Below, one piece after another: positions 8,478 through 18,426 of a stretch of 64,000 nt of DNA. The notes below the pieces were generated by a model. It did no database searches and was not told the DNA's origin. It worked only from the letters and a program-made list of their open reading frames with translations. How positions within the stretch are numbered: the stretch's first letter is position 1; every line of letters starts with the position of its first letter. This stretch comes from an uncultured Litoreibacter sp. (GTDB lineage: Bacteria > Pseudomonadota > Alphaproteobacteria > Rhodobacterales > Rhodobacteraceae): NCBI GenBank assembly GCA_947492995.1, contig CANLOU010000001.1, positions 691,001 through 755,000 on the forward strand, in the 5' to 3' direction. A program made the translations under genes and the position numbers.

Positions 8478-8747
8478 GATCCGTCCGGTTCGTGGCAATA
8501 AGGCACGGTCGAGAACACCAATCGAAGGGTCCGAAGATGGTTTCCCCGCAAACGCGACATCAGGACGATCACAGACGAAGATATGAAGGTGATCTGTGAT
8601 CGGTTGAACAACACCCCTCGCAAATGCCCCGGATGGAAGACCCCCGCTGAAGTCTTCCGCGAAAAGATGATGGAGGAAATCGGACACCCCTCTACCCTCA
8701 ATGCCAATAGGAGCCGCGGTTCAAGTATCGCTCGCATATTATCGTAG
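8478..8747 (+). pseudogene. IS30-family transposase, C-terminal fragment
   Basis: In one frame the sequence reads DPSGSWQ, a stop at 8499-8501, then GTVENTNRRVRRWFPRKRD and DRLNNTPRKCPGWKTPAEVF, ending at a stop at 8745. This is the C-terminal catalytic region of IS30-type transposases, including the ENTN glutamate motif and the RLNNRPRK signature. Everything N-terminal is missing, and it is fused in frame to the acyl-CoA synthetase relic around 8469-8478. It is a dead remnant; no terminal inverted repeats could be recognised. Confidence 0.75.
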
Positions 8748-8910
8748 GTATGCTGAACCATGTCCCATAGGGTCCATCGGCATAGAAGTCTCGGTTCGGC
8801 GTCGACAGGCAAGCGCCCAAATCTGCGGCCACTTGCTTCCTGCTCAGCCCGCTCGTCAGCGCGATACGCACCCCATCAGCTCGAAATTCGTCAGTCCGTT
8901 TCAGCCCCAT
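8698..8910 (-). pseudogene. IS3-family transposase OrfA, N-terminal fragment
   Basis: From ATG 8910 the minus strand encodes MGLKRTDEFRADGVRIALTS followed by GLSRKQVAADLG, the start of the OrfA helix-turn-helix protein of IS3-family elements. Similarity ends after about 39 residues (near 8794), and the rest of the frame to 8698 is unrelated. Overlap with the IS30 relic on the other strand shows that several insertions and deletions were layered here. Confidence 0.7.
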
Positions 8911-8994
8911 AGTTCGTCTCTTTTGATGCAATAAATGCTGTCAAAGGAGCGGCATCAAACCGCGACAGGTCCAGTCGCTCTGTAAGTCTCGCGG

Positions 8995-10374
8995 CTACCC
9001 AGTGCCGGCCAGCTCTGTCCACAGATCGGCATACGCCCTGAGCGGGTCCAAAGGCGAAGCTGTCTCAAATTTGTCCAGCTTAGGAGGAAACGCATCACTG
9101 CCGAGCAACATGGCCGCGCCTATGCTCGTTCCTGTGACGGCCGCATTCGTTAGGACAGGACGTCCCGTAACAGCATGCAACATAGAAAGAAAATCGGGGT
9201 TCCTAGCGAAAGGCCCTTCCACGATCGTGGGGCCAGCCCCACCGACGAGTTTCAGACAAGTGCCTGTCATCAAGGCAAGATAGAACGAAAGCGCGGCCGA
9301 CCGTTGGCCCGTTGCGAACGCAGGCTCACCGCCGTACCATTGCATCTGCCGCCCCTGAAACGGGCCAGAACCGGTTTCGACTGATGGCAACAGCATGCGA
9401 GGCCCATTCAGCACAACGAGCATGTCTTGTTCAGTTGGTTCGACCCGTTGGCCCTGTTGTATCACTTCGAATTCACGTCCACCCATAAAGCGCGCACTGG
9501 CCACGGCTTGTTCGTAAGCGTTGACGTTGACGAGAGTATCGCGAGCCGGGTCGAGTGTGGCCGCAACACCCGTTTTCATTGACATGGCGATCACCCACGT
9601 CCCAGTTGACACCACCGAGACTGGCCCGTCCCGCGACACAACGTGCGGATAGAGTGAGGCGTTAGAGTCGTGGATGCCGACGCAAACTGGGGTATCGGGC
9701 GCAAGCCCGGTGGCCTTTGCTATCTCTGGCAAAATCGGCCCCAAGATGTCGCTTGGGCGGCGAACCGGTGCAATCTTGTCGCGAATGCCGAGCGTCTCTG
9801 GTAGATCGGAGAACGTCCCGTCGTAGGGGTTCCACAGGTCGGTATGGCAGCCGATGGATGTTACATCCGTCGCCGCAACGCCTGTCAGGCGGTGCCCCCA
9901 GTATTGCGGGTAGGTCACGATTTGCGCGGTTCGGCTTTTGAGGGTCGGATCGCTTGTAAAAAGCCAGTGCAGCTGTGCGCCAATGTTCAGACCGCTCGCA
10001 AGTTTGGGCGATCCGGTTTTTGAAAAATCGGGTTTGATCGCATCGTAGGCATTAACGGTCTCGGCAGGATAGGTGTGTTCGTAGTCAAGGATGGGCGCAG
10101 CAAGGGCGCCATTCGAGTCTAGCAGCGCCGCACAGGCCCCGTGGGTGGTCACGGAAATCGCGTCGACACGGTGATCTCGATGGAACGTCGCCAACGCATC
10201 CAGAAGAAACGCCCAGTGCCCATCGACATCATAATGTGGATATGGCGGGGCGGATTTTACGATGTTCGGGCGCGTGACGACGGCCATTTCTGTCAGGGAC
10301 GACAAATCGACCAGCGCGAGTTTTGCGTTGGTCTTGCCGATGTCGATGACTGCAATGTGGCGCAGCGCGGTCAT
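8995..10374 (-). CDS. rhaK: L-rhamnulokinase / FGGY-family carbohydrate kinase RhaK
   Basis: A 459-residue sugar kinase of the FGGY family. The N-terminal phosphate-binding motif is [13 protein letters not shown], and the C-terminal ATPase half carries [11 protein letters not shown] and [11 protein letters not shown]. It is the last gene of an operon with the order rhaR-S-T-P-Q-U-K known from Rhizobium leguminosarum, where RhaK phosphorylates the sugar and is also needed for transport. The start at 10374 overlaps the rhaU stop by four bases. A more upstream reading frame extends into rhaU and is not used. Confidence 0.9.
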   Translation of the reverse strand: MTALRHIAVIDIGKTNAKLALVDLSSLTEMAVVTRPNIVKSAPPYPHYDVDGHWAFLLDALATFHRDHRVDAISVTTHGACAALLDSNGALAAPILDYEHTYPAETVNAYDAIKPDFSKTGSPKLASGLNIGAQLHWLFTSDPTLKSRTAQIVTYPQYWGHRLTGVAATDVTSIGCHTDLWNPYDGTFSDLPETLGIRDKIAPVRRPSDILGPILPEIAKATGLAPDTPVCVGIHDSNASLYPHVVSRDGPVSVVSTGTWVIAMSMKTGVAATLDPARDTLVNVNAYEQAVASARFMGGREFEVIQQGQRVEPTEQDMLVVLNGPRMLLPSVETGSGPFQGRQMQWYGGEPAFATGQRSAALSFYLALMTGTCLKLVGGAGPTIVEGPFARNPDFLSMLHAVTGRPVLTNAAVTGTSIGAAMLLGSDAFPPKLDKFETASPLDPLRAYADLWTELAGTG

Positions 10375-10688
10375 GGCATATGAAACAGCGGAGTGAGGGG
10401 CGCGGCGACCGGCGAGTTGTCCTCGTTCGTTTCCATGATGTCCCCCATATGGGTCCACCATTTCTGCATGACAGGATGGTCTGGCAAGGCCTCCATCCCG
10501 TGATTTTCCGTTCGCGCAAGAACGCCAATGAGGTGGCCCGTCTCCTCGTCCAGATGAATCGAATAGTCGCTGACGCCAGCGTCGTGCAGCAAGTCGACCA
10601 AATCGGGCCAGATCGCATCATGGCGACGCTTGTATTCATCGGCCATCCCGTCGTTCAGCCGCATGCGAAAGACGTATCGCTCGCTCAT
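10371..10688 (-). CDS. rhaU: L-rhamnose mutarotase RhaU (RhaM)
   Basis: A 105-residue protein of the L-rhamnose mutarotase family, which interconverts alpha and beta anomers of rhamnose. Typical features are [20 protein letters not shown], the central [18 protein letters not shown], and the C-terminal [12 protein letters not shown]. It overlaps rhaQ upstream and rhaK downstream by four bases each, so it is translated with the transporter. It was named rhaU in rhizobia and rhaM in enteric bacteria. Confidence 0.93.
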   Translation of the reverse strand: MSERYVFRMRLNDGMADEYKRRHDAIWPDLVDLLHDAGVSDYSIHLDEETGHLIGVLARTENHGMEALPDHPVMQKWWTHMGDIMETNEDNSPVAAPLTPLFHMP

Positions 10689-11686
10689 GTCTTGCGCCGT
10701 GCGGCCGCCATGGCCCAGAGCCGCGGCAGGGCAATGACCCCGATCAGCAACAGGCCGATGAAGATCGACATGACGATCCCCGGCACGTTTAGCAGGCCCA
10801 GCCCGAAGGTCACCAACCCCATGACGAATGCCGCAATGACCACACCAGGGATCGTACCAGACCCGCCAAGGATGTTGACACCGCCAAGAACAACCATTGT
10901 CACCACCTCAAGCTCCATTCCTGTCGCAATGCTTGGACGGGTCGACCCAAGGCGCGAGGTCAGACAGACAGCGGCGATGCCGGACATTAGGCCGGTCAAG
11001 AGGAACAGGATGAACTTAACGCGTTGCACGCGGATACCGCTGAACAATGCGCCGGTCGGGTTGTTGCCGATGGCATAGACGGCGCGGCCGAAATTGGTCT
11101 TGTGCAGCAGCACACCGTAGATGATGGCGATGATTACAAATAGCAGCATCTCGACAGTGAAGACCCAATAGATATAGCCTTGGCCGAACCACGAGAAACT
11201 GGCAGGATACCCACGGAAGGCGTCATCGCCGAGGATGATGAAACTGATGCCACGAAACAGGCTCATGGTGCCGATGGTCACTACGATAGACGGCAGGCCA
11301 AGAACCGTGACGAAGAAGCCGTTGAACGCCCCGCAGAGCACTCCAACCGTAAGCCCGATGATAACGAGCTCCGACGTGCCTGCCCCGTATTGCAGGGCCA
11401 GCCCCATCGCCGTGCTTGCCAGCGCGATGATTGATGCAACAGAAAGGTCGATTTCGCCCGAAATAATCAGCAGCGCCATGGCAAAGGCGATCATTGCCTT
11501 CTCGGTAAAGTTGAATGTTGCGTCAGACAGGTTCCACGCGCTCAGAAAATAGGGAGAGGCAAAGCTGTTGATTACGAAGATCGCAATGGCGACCGCCAGC
11601 AGCAGGGCCTCCCAGCTTTTGAAGATCCGCGCTGCGCGACTGTTCAGGCGGTCGGGGACGTGGCGTGTTTGGGTTGCGTCCGTCAT
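10685..11686 (-). CDS. rhaQ: Rhamnose ABC transporter permease RhaQ
   Basis: A 333-residue inner-membrane permease of the ribose-type (BPD_transp_2) ABC family. About eight to ten hydrophobic segments are evident, with the conserved [17 protein letters not shown] near residue 95 and the coupling-like [21 protein letters not shown]. It pairs with RhaP to form the heteromeric channel. It overlaps both neighbours with ATGA junctions. The assignment to rhamnose comes from the operon. Confidence 0.9.
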   Translation of the reverse strand: MTDATQTRHVPDRLNSRAARIFKSWEALLLAVAIAIFVINSFASPYFLSAWNLSDATFNFTEKAMIAFAMALLIISGEIDLSVASIIALASTAMGLALQYGAGTSELVIIGLTVGVLCGAFNGFFVTVLGLPSIVVTIGTMSLFRGISFIILGDDAFRGYPASFSWFGQGYIYWVFTVEMLLFVIIAIIYGVLLHKTNFGRAVYAIGNNPTGALFSGIRVQRVKFILFLLTGLMSGIAAVCLTSRLGSTRPSIATGMELEVVTMVVLGGVNILGGSGTIPGVVIAAFVMGLVTFGLGLLNVPGIVMSIFIGLLLIGVIALPRLWAMAAARRKT

Positions 11687-12663
11687 TGTGTGGCCTCTGC
11701 TTCTTTTAGAATGATGCGGCCTTTGTTGCGGCCCGCACGGGCGTTAAAGGCCACGGCAATCAAGATCGCGCTCCCAGAAATGGCGAGCTGCCAGAACGGT
11801 GAGATATTTACGACCGGAAGCGCGTTCTTGACGACGCCAAGAAAGATCGCGCCCAGCACCGCGCCGCCGACAGAACCGATCCCGCCAGCAATCGAGATGC
11901 CGCCGATGACACAGGCGGCTACGACCTCAAGCTCGAACCCGCCGGCAATATCAACATAGGCCACGGCAAATCGCGACACCCACAGGTATCCGGTCAGGCC
12001 CGCCAACGCACCTGAAACCACAAAGGCCCAGAATTGCGTTTTGCCCACGTCGATGCCTGTGTACACGGCCGCATGGGGGTTCCCGCCCACTGCGAAAATG
12101 GACCGACCGAACTGCGTGCGCGCCATCATGATCCCGAACAAAATGATCGTGATGATCGCGGCCCAGGACAACACAGGCAGACCCAATAGAACTATGCGGG
12201 GGAAGTCGGTGAAGGCTGGTGACATCTCATGAGAATTCACCCATTTGCCGTCTGAAATCAGAAAAATAATACCCCGAAAGATGGTCATCGTGCCGAGGGT
12301 CACAACGATCGGCGGGATCGCCAATTTCCAGACCAAAACCCCGTTGATCGCACCCATTACCGCACCAAGCAGAACTGCAATCGCGATGATCACAGGGATC
12401 GGCAGGCCCGGCATGGCGACGTTGATCATCGCCACCGCCATACCCGTCAGCGCAAGGTTCGCAGCAACCGAAAGATCAATGCAACGGGTGAGGATCACAA
12501 CCATCTGACCAAGCGCGAGGATGATCAGCGGGGCAGTATCGTTAAATACATTGGCCAGGTTAGAAGGCGCGACAAAACCGGCAAAGCGGGATGAGATCAG
12601 AAGGAGGAGCACCAAGATGGCACCACCCAAAATTGTTTCGCGTGCGGGAATAAAGCGGGTCAT
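11683..12663 (-). CDS. rhaP: Rhamnose ABC transporter permease RhaP
   Basis: A 326-residue permease, paralogous to RhaQ. It has multiple membrane segments, the family motif LTRCIDLSVAANLALTG, and TQFGRSIFAVGGNPHAAVYTG in the cytoplasmic loop that contacts the ATPase. The start overlaps rhaT and the stop overlaps rhaQ by four bases. It is the first permease gene after the ATPase, as in the rhizobial order. Confidence 0.9.
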   Translation of the reverse strand: MTRFIPARETILGGAILVLLLLISSRFAGFVAPSNLANVFNDTAPLIILALGQMVVILTRCIDLSVAANLALTGMAVAMINVAMPGLPIPVIIAIAVLLGAVMGAINGVLVWKLAIPPIVVTLGTMTIFRGIIFLISDGKWVNSHEMSPAFTDFPRIVLLGLPVLSWAAIITIILFGIMMARTQFGRSIFAVGGNPHAAVYTGIDVGKTQFWAFVVSGALAGLTGYLWVSRFAVAYVDIAGGFELEVVAACVIGGISIAGGIGSVGGAVLGAIFLGVVKNALPVVNISPFWQLAISGSAILIAVAFNARAGRNKGRIILKEAEATQ

Positions 12664-14201
12664 GCTGCGGCTCCGTCAGATGTAATGCCCGCTGCGTGGC
12701 GCACAAGGGTTTCGGGAGACAGTTCGTCTTTCGTCAGCTCGGCGGCGATACGTCCGTCGCGCATGACGATCACACGATCTGACATGCCGATGATTTCGGG
12801 GATTTCAGAGCTAACCATGATGACGGACAGACCCTGAGCGGCCAACTCAGACATGAATTCATGCACCGCTGCCTTGGAGCCGATGTCGATGCCCTTGGTG
12901 GGTTCATCCAGAATGATTACCTGAGGCTGGGTCGCAAGCCATTTGGCGATGACAACCTTTTGCTGGTTGCCGCCCGATAGATTGCCCACGTCTTGATCGA
13001 GTGATGCTGCGCGAAGGTCAAGACGTTGCGAATACTCGCGCGCCAGCTTGAATTCTTCGGCAAGTTTTAAAAAACCACTTCGGGACGTCTTACCCAAGGA
13101 TGGCAAAGTAATGTTCTGGAAGATGGGCAAACCAATGATCGCACCCTGTTTTCCGCGATCCTCCGGGACATAGACGATCCCGTTGGATACGGCGTCCGCC
13201 GGGGAGCGGATTACCTTGATGTCGCCATTGACCTGACACACGCCCTTGGAGGGTTTGGTGATCCCGAACAAGGCCTGCATAAACTCGGACCGGCCAGCGC
13301 CAACAAGGCCGTAGAAGCCTAGTATCTCGCCCTTTTTGAGGGTGAAATTGATGTCGGCGAATTCAGTCGGGTGTTCATATCCCACAATCTTGAGCACTTC
13401 GTCGCCAACGTCATGAGTGCTCTGCGGGAATATCTGATCGACGGAACGCCCGACCATCATGGTGACTAGATCTCCTTCGGAGATGTCATTGATCCGGCCG
13501 TCGCCAACGAATGCGCCGTCGCGGAAAACCGTGTAACGGTCGGCGATGCGAAAAATTTCATCAAACTTGTGGCTGATGAAAAGGATCGCTTTGCCCTGGG
13601 ATTTCAGGGTCTCGACCAGCTCATACAGCTCTTCGATTTCTTTGTGAGACAGGGCCGCGGTCGGCTCGTCCATGATAACCACCCGGGCGTCGACAGACAG
13701 CGCGCGCGCAATCGCAACGAGGTGTTTGTTCGCAATGCCCAGGTCGCGCAATTGGGTGTGTGAGCTGAAAGGCGCGCCAATGTCGGTTAGCAACTTGGCG
13801 GCCGAGCGGTGCATCTCCGCGGTATCGATCAGGCCGAACCGCGTGCGGGGGGCATGGCCGATGTAGATATTCTCTGCCACGGACAGTTCGTCGAATAAGA
13901 CGGTCTCTTGGTGGATGGCGGTGATGCCCGCTTTTGCCGCATCATTCGGGGAGGCGAAGGAAACAGGGGCGTCATCAATACGGATCGTGCCACCGTTCGG
14001 CTGGTAGATGCCTGTGAGGATTTTGACAGTCGTGGATTTTCCTGCGCCATTCTCACCAACAAGGGCAGTCACTTGCCCCGGGTAAAGATCCAGTTTGACC
14101 TCATCCAGCGCTTTCACACCGGGAAATGTCTTGGTGATCATGTCCATCGAGACCATGGGGGACTCGTCAGGCGATGTGGTAGGCGCGGGGCGAGTCGACA
14201 T
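12660..14201 (-). CDS. rhaT: Rhamnose ABC transporter ATP-binding protein RhaT
   Basis: A 513-residue double ATPase of the RbsA/AraG type. The first domain has a full Walker A, GENGAGKST, and a Walker B VVIMDEPTAALS. The second domain has a degenerate P-loop, GLVGAGRSE, as in other sugar-importer ATPases, with signature LSGGNQQKVVIAKWL and VIILDEPTKGID. It energises the RhaPQ channel from the cytoplasm. An 80-base gap separates it from rhaS, so the binding protein may be translated more strongly than the rest. This RhaT is unrelated to the enteric RhaT proton symporter. Confidence 0.92.
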   Translation of the reverse strand: MSTRPAPTTSPDESPMVSMDMITKTFPGVKALDEVKLDLYPGQVTALVGENGAGKSTTVKILTGIYQPNGGTIRIDDAPVSFASPNDAAKAGITAIHQETVLFDELSVAENIYIGHAPRTRFGLIDTAEMHRSAAKLLTDIGAPFSSHTQLRDLGIANKHLVAIARALSVDARVVIMDEPTAALSHKEIEELYELVETLKSQGKAILFISHKFDEIFRIADRYTVFRDGAFVGDGRINDISEGDLVTMMVGRSVDQIFPQSTHDVGDEVLKIVGYEHPTEFADINFTLKKGEILGFYGLVGAGRSEFMQALFGITKPSKGVCQVNGDIKVIRSPADAVSNGIVYVPEDRGKQGAIIGLPIFQNITLPSLGKTSRSGFLKLAEEFKLAREYSQRLDLRAASLDQDVGNLSGGNQQKVVIAKWLATQPQVIILDEPTKGIDIGSKAAVHEFMSELAAQGLSVIMVSSEIPEIIGMSDRVIVMRDGRIAAELTKDELSPETLVRHAAGITSDGAAA

Positions 14202-14281
14202 GCCAATACTCTCTCAGGATTAGGGGTTAGGGTAATTCGGCCCGGCGCTCGTAATGCGCCAGACCGAACCAGGGAGGTGTT

Positions 14282-15277
14282 TTAGAAGATCGACTTGAAC
14301 TGGTCGATATTGCTGGCGTCGTAAACAAACGGATCGGCCATAGCGCCCTCGTTGTTTTCATCCAGCGTCAGGTTGCCCATGCGGCCCATCGGGATTTCCG
14401 CACCGGGTTCGGCAACAGCACCATTTTGGCTCAGCTCATAGGCCAGCATGGTGGCGGAGTAGCCCAGATCAATCGGGTTCCAGATCGCAAAGGACTGCGA
14501 TGCACCGGATTCAATGGCACCGGCCATTTCAGACGGCAGACCGAGGCCCGTGACGTTCACTTGGCCGACTTTGCCAGCATCCACGACGGCCTGCGCTGCG
14601 GCCACGATGCCAACAGAGGTTGGCGCGATGATCGCATCAAGGTCGGGGTAGGATTGCATAAGGCCCGTGGCCTCGCGGTAGGATTTGTCGGCAAGGTCGT
14701 CACCGTAAACCGTCGCCACCACGTCAATGCCGGGATAGTCGCCCATCACCTTGTTCATCTCTTCCATCCAGATGTTCTGGTTGGTGGAGGTTGTGGTTGC
14801 AGAAAGCAAAGCCACTTCGCCACCATCTGGCAGGTGATCGGCGGCCAGTTTGATAATCATGTTGCCGATCAGCGCGTTAGACGAGGGGTTCAGGTGCATT
14901 TGGCGCCCATCGGGGGCCACGCCGGAATCCCAGCTGATAACTGTGATGCCGCGCTGCATGGCACGCTGTAGGGCAGGCACCAAAGCGTCGGTGTCGTTTG
15001 CCGAAATCGCAATCGCGTCGACCTGCTGGGCGATCAATGCGTTGATGACTTCAATCTGGCCTTCGGCCGTAGTGTCGGTTGGGCCTGTGTAAATGATCTC
15101 GACATTGCCAAGCTCTTTTGCAGCTTCCTGCGCGCCTTCATTGGCGGCCTCAAAGAACCCGATGCCGAGCGCCTTGACGACCAGCGCAATGCGGACGTCG
15201 TCTTGTGCGAATGCTGGCGCGGCGATCATCGTGGCGGCCATTGCAGCGGATGCTGCCAGTTTCTTCAGTACACTCAT
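14282..15277 (-). CDS. rhaS: Rhamnose ABC transporter substrate-binding protein RhaS
   Basis: A 331-residue periplasmic binding protein with a clear Sec signal, MSVLKKLAASAAMAATMIAA, cleaved near AFAQD. The mature protein has the ribose-binding (Peripla_BP_4) pattern: QVDAIAISANDTDALVPAL, VISWDSGVAPDGRQMHLNP and IIAPTSVGIVAAAQAV. It lies directly after rhaR and ahead of rhaT. The rhizobial homologue binds L-rhamnose, and the complete locus makes the same ligand likely here. Confidence 0.92.
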   Translation of the reverse strand: MSVLKKLAASAAMAATMIAAPAFAQDDVRIALVVKALGIGFFEAANEGAQEAAKELGNVEIIYTGPTDTTAEGQIEVINALIAQQVDAIAISANDTDALVPALQRAMQRGITVISWDSGVAPDGRQMHLNPSSNALIGNMIIKLAADHLPDGGEVALLSATTTSTNQNIWMEEMNKVMGDYPGIDVVATVYGDDLADKSYREATGLMQSYPDLDAIIAPTSVGIVAAAQAVVDAGKVGQVNVTGLGLPSEMAGAIESGASQSFAIWNPIDLGYSATMLAYELSQNGAVAEPGAEIPMGRMGNLTLDENNEGAMADPFVYDASNIDQFKSIF

Positions 15278-15302
15278 GGTATCCTCCCTGGAGTGGTTGC
15301 AG

Positions 15303-16115
15303 TCAGGCTGGCAAAGACGCCACCCCCTCTTTCTGCGTGGCGCCAGAGGGCACCACGATCAGTGTCACATCCGCCGATTCCAACATTGCCGCCGTGCGGT
15401 CATCTATCTTGTCGTCGGTGATGATTGTGTCGATCCGCTCAAGTGGGCACAGCACAAGGCTGGAGCGTTGTTCAAACTTGGAGCTGTCCACCAAAACGAT
15501 CAGCTCTTCGGCTTGCCCGATCAGCTTTTGCTCGGCCTGGATCAGCAGTGGGTCGCCTTCCATCAGACCCAGCGGGCCGATGCCCTGCGCGCCCATGAAC
15601 ATCCGCTTGGCATAGAAGTTGCGGGTCACGTCATTGTCGAACGGCGAAAGGATGATGTTCTGTTCGCGGTAGATAATCCCGCCTGACAACATCACCGTGT
15701 TTTGGGTGTTCTTCAGCAGATGTTCGGCGATCGGAAATGAGTTCGTGAAAACCTGCATCCGGCGGGATGCCAGTGGGTGTACCATCTGGAAGGTCGTGGT
15801 TCCGCCATTGATGATAATAGGCTCACCATCTTCACATAGTTCGACAGCGGCGGCGGCGATTGCCTGCTTTTCTGCGCTGTTTAACGTCTCGTTGACGGAA
15901 AATGGGCGCCCGGCAAGGCCGACGAAGGGCGTCGTCGTCAGCGCTTCCGCACCACCACGAACCCGGCGCAGCTGCTTTTGATCGTCCAATGTATTTATAT
16001 CACGACGCACTGTCGCTTCAGACGCACCGGTCAATGCACACAGATCAATAACAGTCACGAGGGACCGGTCTTGAACGGCAGATAGAATGACTCTGTGGCG
16101 ATCGTTTTCGTGCAT
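15303..16115 (-). CDS. rhaR: DeoR family repressor RhaR
   Basis: A 270-residue DeoR-type regulator. I place the start at ATG 16115, with AAAGGGA eight bases upstream and the helix-turn-helix (TGASEATVRRDINTLD) following at residues about 25-45. The C-terminal DeoR sensor domain shows IIINGGTTTFQMVHPLA and LIVLVDSSKFEQRS, which bind sugar phosphates in this family. It heads the rhaRSTPQUK operon and is divergent from rhaDI. In rhizobia RhaR is a negative regulator of both units. A reading from 16172 would run into the operator region. Confidence 0.9.
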   Translation of the reverse strand: MHENDRHRVILSAVQDRSLVTVIDLCALTGASEATVRRDINTLDDQKQLRRVRGGAEALTTTPFVGLAGRPFSVNETLNSAEKQAIAAAAVELCEDGEPIIINGGTTTFQMVHPLASRRMQVFTNSFPIAEHLLKNTQNTVMLSGGIIYREQNIILSPFDNDVTRNFYAKRMFMGAQGIGPLGLMEGDPLLIQAEQKLIGQAEELIVLVDSSKFEQRSSLVLCPLERIDTIITDDKIDDRTAAMLESADVTLIVVPSGATQKEGVASLPA

Positions 16116-16165
16116 GGGGCATCCCTTTGATTGCTCTGAACGTGGGGCGAATCGCGACAGTTTGT

Positions 16166-16232
16166 CAATCATTATTTGTCATATTCAATCATTCTGCACT
16201 GCAGCATGATTGTTTGTGATTGAAAATGATTG
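16166..16232. promoter_or_regulatory. Repeat-rich rha operator region
   Basis: The divergent gap rhaR-rhaD carries five copies of the heptamer ATGATTG or close forms. CAATCATT occurs at 16166-16173 and 16186-16193 (reverse orientation). ATGATTG is at 16206-16212, TGATTG at 16217-16222 and AATGATTG at 16225-16232. DeoR-family repressors bind such repeated short sites. TTGACT at 16230-16235 overlaps the last copy and could be the -35 box of rhaD, so bound repressor would block it. The promoter boxes themselves are less certain than the repeats. Confidence 0.65.
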
Positions 16233-16302
16233 ACTTGCCTGCCGCCTGCCGTCACCTTGATTTCGAATAGTTAGTCCTAACCCGCCGTCCACGGAGACAC
16301 AC

Positions 16303-18405
16303 ATGACCTCTTCCAAAAACAACCAACGTCTTGAAAATAAATGGGATGAATCCCGCGCCAGCAAGATGAGCGAGCCGGAGAAACTGCTGTATCGCTCCAA
16401 TCTATTGGGGTCGGACAAGAGAATCACGAACTATGGCGGCGGCAATACATCGGCGAAAGTGATGCAAGACGATTCGCTGACGGGTGACTCGGTCGAGGTG
16501 CTGTGGGTCAAAGGGTCTGGCGGGGACGTTGGTTCGATCAAAATGGACGGGTTCTCAACGCTCTATATGGACAAACTGAACGCCCTGCGCGGGCTCTACC
16601 GCGGGGTGGAGTTTGAGGACGAGATGGTCGGCTACCTGCCGCATTGCACGTTCAACCTGAACCCGCGCGCGGCCTCGATCGATACACCGCTCCATGCCTA
16701 TGTGCCGGCTAAACATGTCGATCACATGCACCCCGATGCGATTATCGCAATCGCAGCCGCCAAAGACAGCAAGGCGCTGACGCAACAAATCTTTGGCGAC
16801 AGCATCGGCTGGCTGCCCTGGAAGAAACCGGGCTACGAATTGGGCCTTTGGCTGTCCGATTTCTGTGAGAAGAACCCAGATGCCAAAGGCGTCGTCCTTG
16901 AAAGCCACGGGTTGTTCACCTGGGCGGATGACGCAAAGGACTGCTATGAGCTGACGCTGGACGTCATTCAGACGGCAATGGATTGGTTTGCCAAGGAAAC
17001 CGCTGGCAAGGATGCGTTCGGCGGGGCGGTTCACACCAGTCTTGATGCGGATACACGCCGCGCAACAGCCGCGCGCCTGATGCCTGCGATCCGTGGGTAT
17101 GTGTCCGGCCAGCAGCATATGGTGGGCCACTTCACAGACAGCGACGCTGTTCTGGAATTCGTCAATGCCAAGGATATGGAGCGGCTTGCAGCCCTAGGAA
17201 CATCCTGCCCCGATCATTTCCTGCGCACAAAAATCTGCCCGCTCGTCGTTGATTTCGATCCCGCACAGCCGGACGTCGATGCCACCATTGCGGGCCTCGA
17301 CAAGGCCATAACGGACTACCGAGTAGGGTATCAAGCCTATTACGACCGCTGCAAACGAGACGACAGCCCTGCCATCCGAGACCCCAACGCGGTGGTCTAT
17401 CTGATCCCGGGGGTCGGCATGATTACATTCGCCAAAGACAAGGCGACAGCCCGCATTTCAGGCGAATTCTACGTCAACGCCATCAACGTGATGCGTGGTG
17501 CGGACGCCGTATCCGAATATCAGGGCCTGCCCGAACAAGAGGCCTTCGACATCGAGTACTGGCTCTTGGAAGAAGCCAAGCTGCAACGCATGCCCGCGCC
17601 CAAATCCATGGCTGGTCGTGTGGCAATGGTCACAGGTGGGGCTGGTGGCATTGGCGCCGCCACGGCGGAACGCTACCTGCGTGAGGGTGCCTGCGTCATG
17701 CTTGCCGATATTGATGATGCGGCCTTGGCGGAAACGGCCGAAGGGTTGAGCGCACGTTATTCCGCAGACGTCGTGCGCACGGTGAACATGAACGTCACCA
17801 GCGAAGAGGCCGTGGCCAAAGCCTACGACGACATTGCAGCCGAATTCGGTGGCGTGGATATTCTGGTATCCAACGCGGGCATCGCCAGTTCAGCCCCCAT
17901 TGAGGACACCACGCTGGACCTCTGGAACAAGAACATGGCGATCCTGTCGACAGGTTATTTCCTCGTGAGCCGCGCAGCATTCCAGCTATTCAAAGTGCAG
18001 GACATGGGCGGCGCAGTAGTCTTTGTGGCCTCAAAGAACGGCTTGGCAGCCTCGCCCAACGCCGCTGCCTATTGCACGGCTAAGGCTTCTGAAATCCACC
18101 TTGCGCGGTGTCTGGCCCTTGAGGGTGCGCCAATGGGCGTGCGGGTGAATGTCGTGAACCCGGATGCCGTCCTAAAGGGCAGCAAAATCTGGCAGGGTGA
18201 ATGGCTCGATCAGCGGGCAGGCACCTATGGCACGGACAAGGATGGGCTAGAGGCAATGTATCGCGACCGGTCCATGCTCAAACGCTCGGTCCTTCCCGAA
18301 GACATCGCAGAGGCCGCCTATTTCCTCGCCTCTGATCTGTCCGCCAAGTCGACAGGCAACATCATCAACGTTGATGCCGGCAATAAAGAAGCGTTCACGC
18401 GCTAA
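16303..18405 (+). CDS. rhaD: Bifunctional rhamnulose-1-phosphate aldolase / short-chain dehydrogenase RhaD
   Basis: A 700-residue two-domain protein. Residues about 30-420 form a class II aldolase domain with metal-binding histidines in PLHAYVPAKHVDHMHPD and the later ESHGLFTWADD. Residues about 435-700 form a Rossmann SDR domain with VTGGAGGIGAATAE, NAGIASSAP and the catalytic YCTAK. The aldolase splits L-rhamnulose 1-phosphate into dihydroxyacetone phosphate and L-lactaldehyde, and the dehydrogenase half presumably oxidises lactaldehyde. This fusion is known from rhizobial and other non-enteric rhamnose loci. It is the first gene of the rightward rha unit. Confidence 0.92.
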   Translation: MTSSKNNQRLENKWDESRASKMSEPEKLLYRSNLLGSDKRITNYGGGNTSAKVMQDDSLTGDSVEVLWVKGSGGDVGSIKMDGFSTLYMDKLNALRGLYRGVEFEDEMVGYLPHCTFNLNPRAASIDTPLHAYVPAKHVDHMHPDAIIAIAAAKDSKALTQQIFGDSIGWLPWKKPGYELGLWLSDFCEKNPDAKGVVLESHGLFTWADDAKDCYELTLDVIQTAMDWFAKETAGKDAFGGAVHTSLDADTRRATAARLMPAIRGYVSGQQHMVGHFTDSDAVLEFVNAKDMERLAALGTSCPDHFLRTKICPLVVDFDPAQPDVDATIAGLDKAITDYRVGYQAYYDRCKRDDSPAIRDPNAVVYLIPGVGMITFAKDKATARISGEFYVNAINVMRGADAVSEYQGLPEQEAFDIEYWLLEEAKLQRMPAPKSMAGRVAMVTGGAGGIGAATAERYLREGACVMLADIDDAALAETAEGLSARYSADVVRTVNMNVTSEEAVAKAYDDIAAEFGGVDILVSNAGIASSAPIEDTTLDLWNKNMAILSTGYFLVSRAAFQLFKVQDMGGAVVFVASKNGLAASPNAAAYCTAKASEIHLARCLALEGAPMGVRVNVVNPDAVLKGSKIWQGEWLDQRAGTYGTDKDGLEAMYRDRSMLKRSVLPEDIAEAAYFLASDLSAKSTGNIINVDAGNKEAFTR

Positions 18406-18426
18406 GCGTCCGAGGGAGGACACAAC

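Noticed and set aside
8328-8812. Minus-strand frames of 119 and 140 residues
   Set aside because: They are antisense to the synthetase and IS30 relics, which explain the plus strand better.
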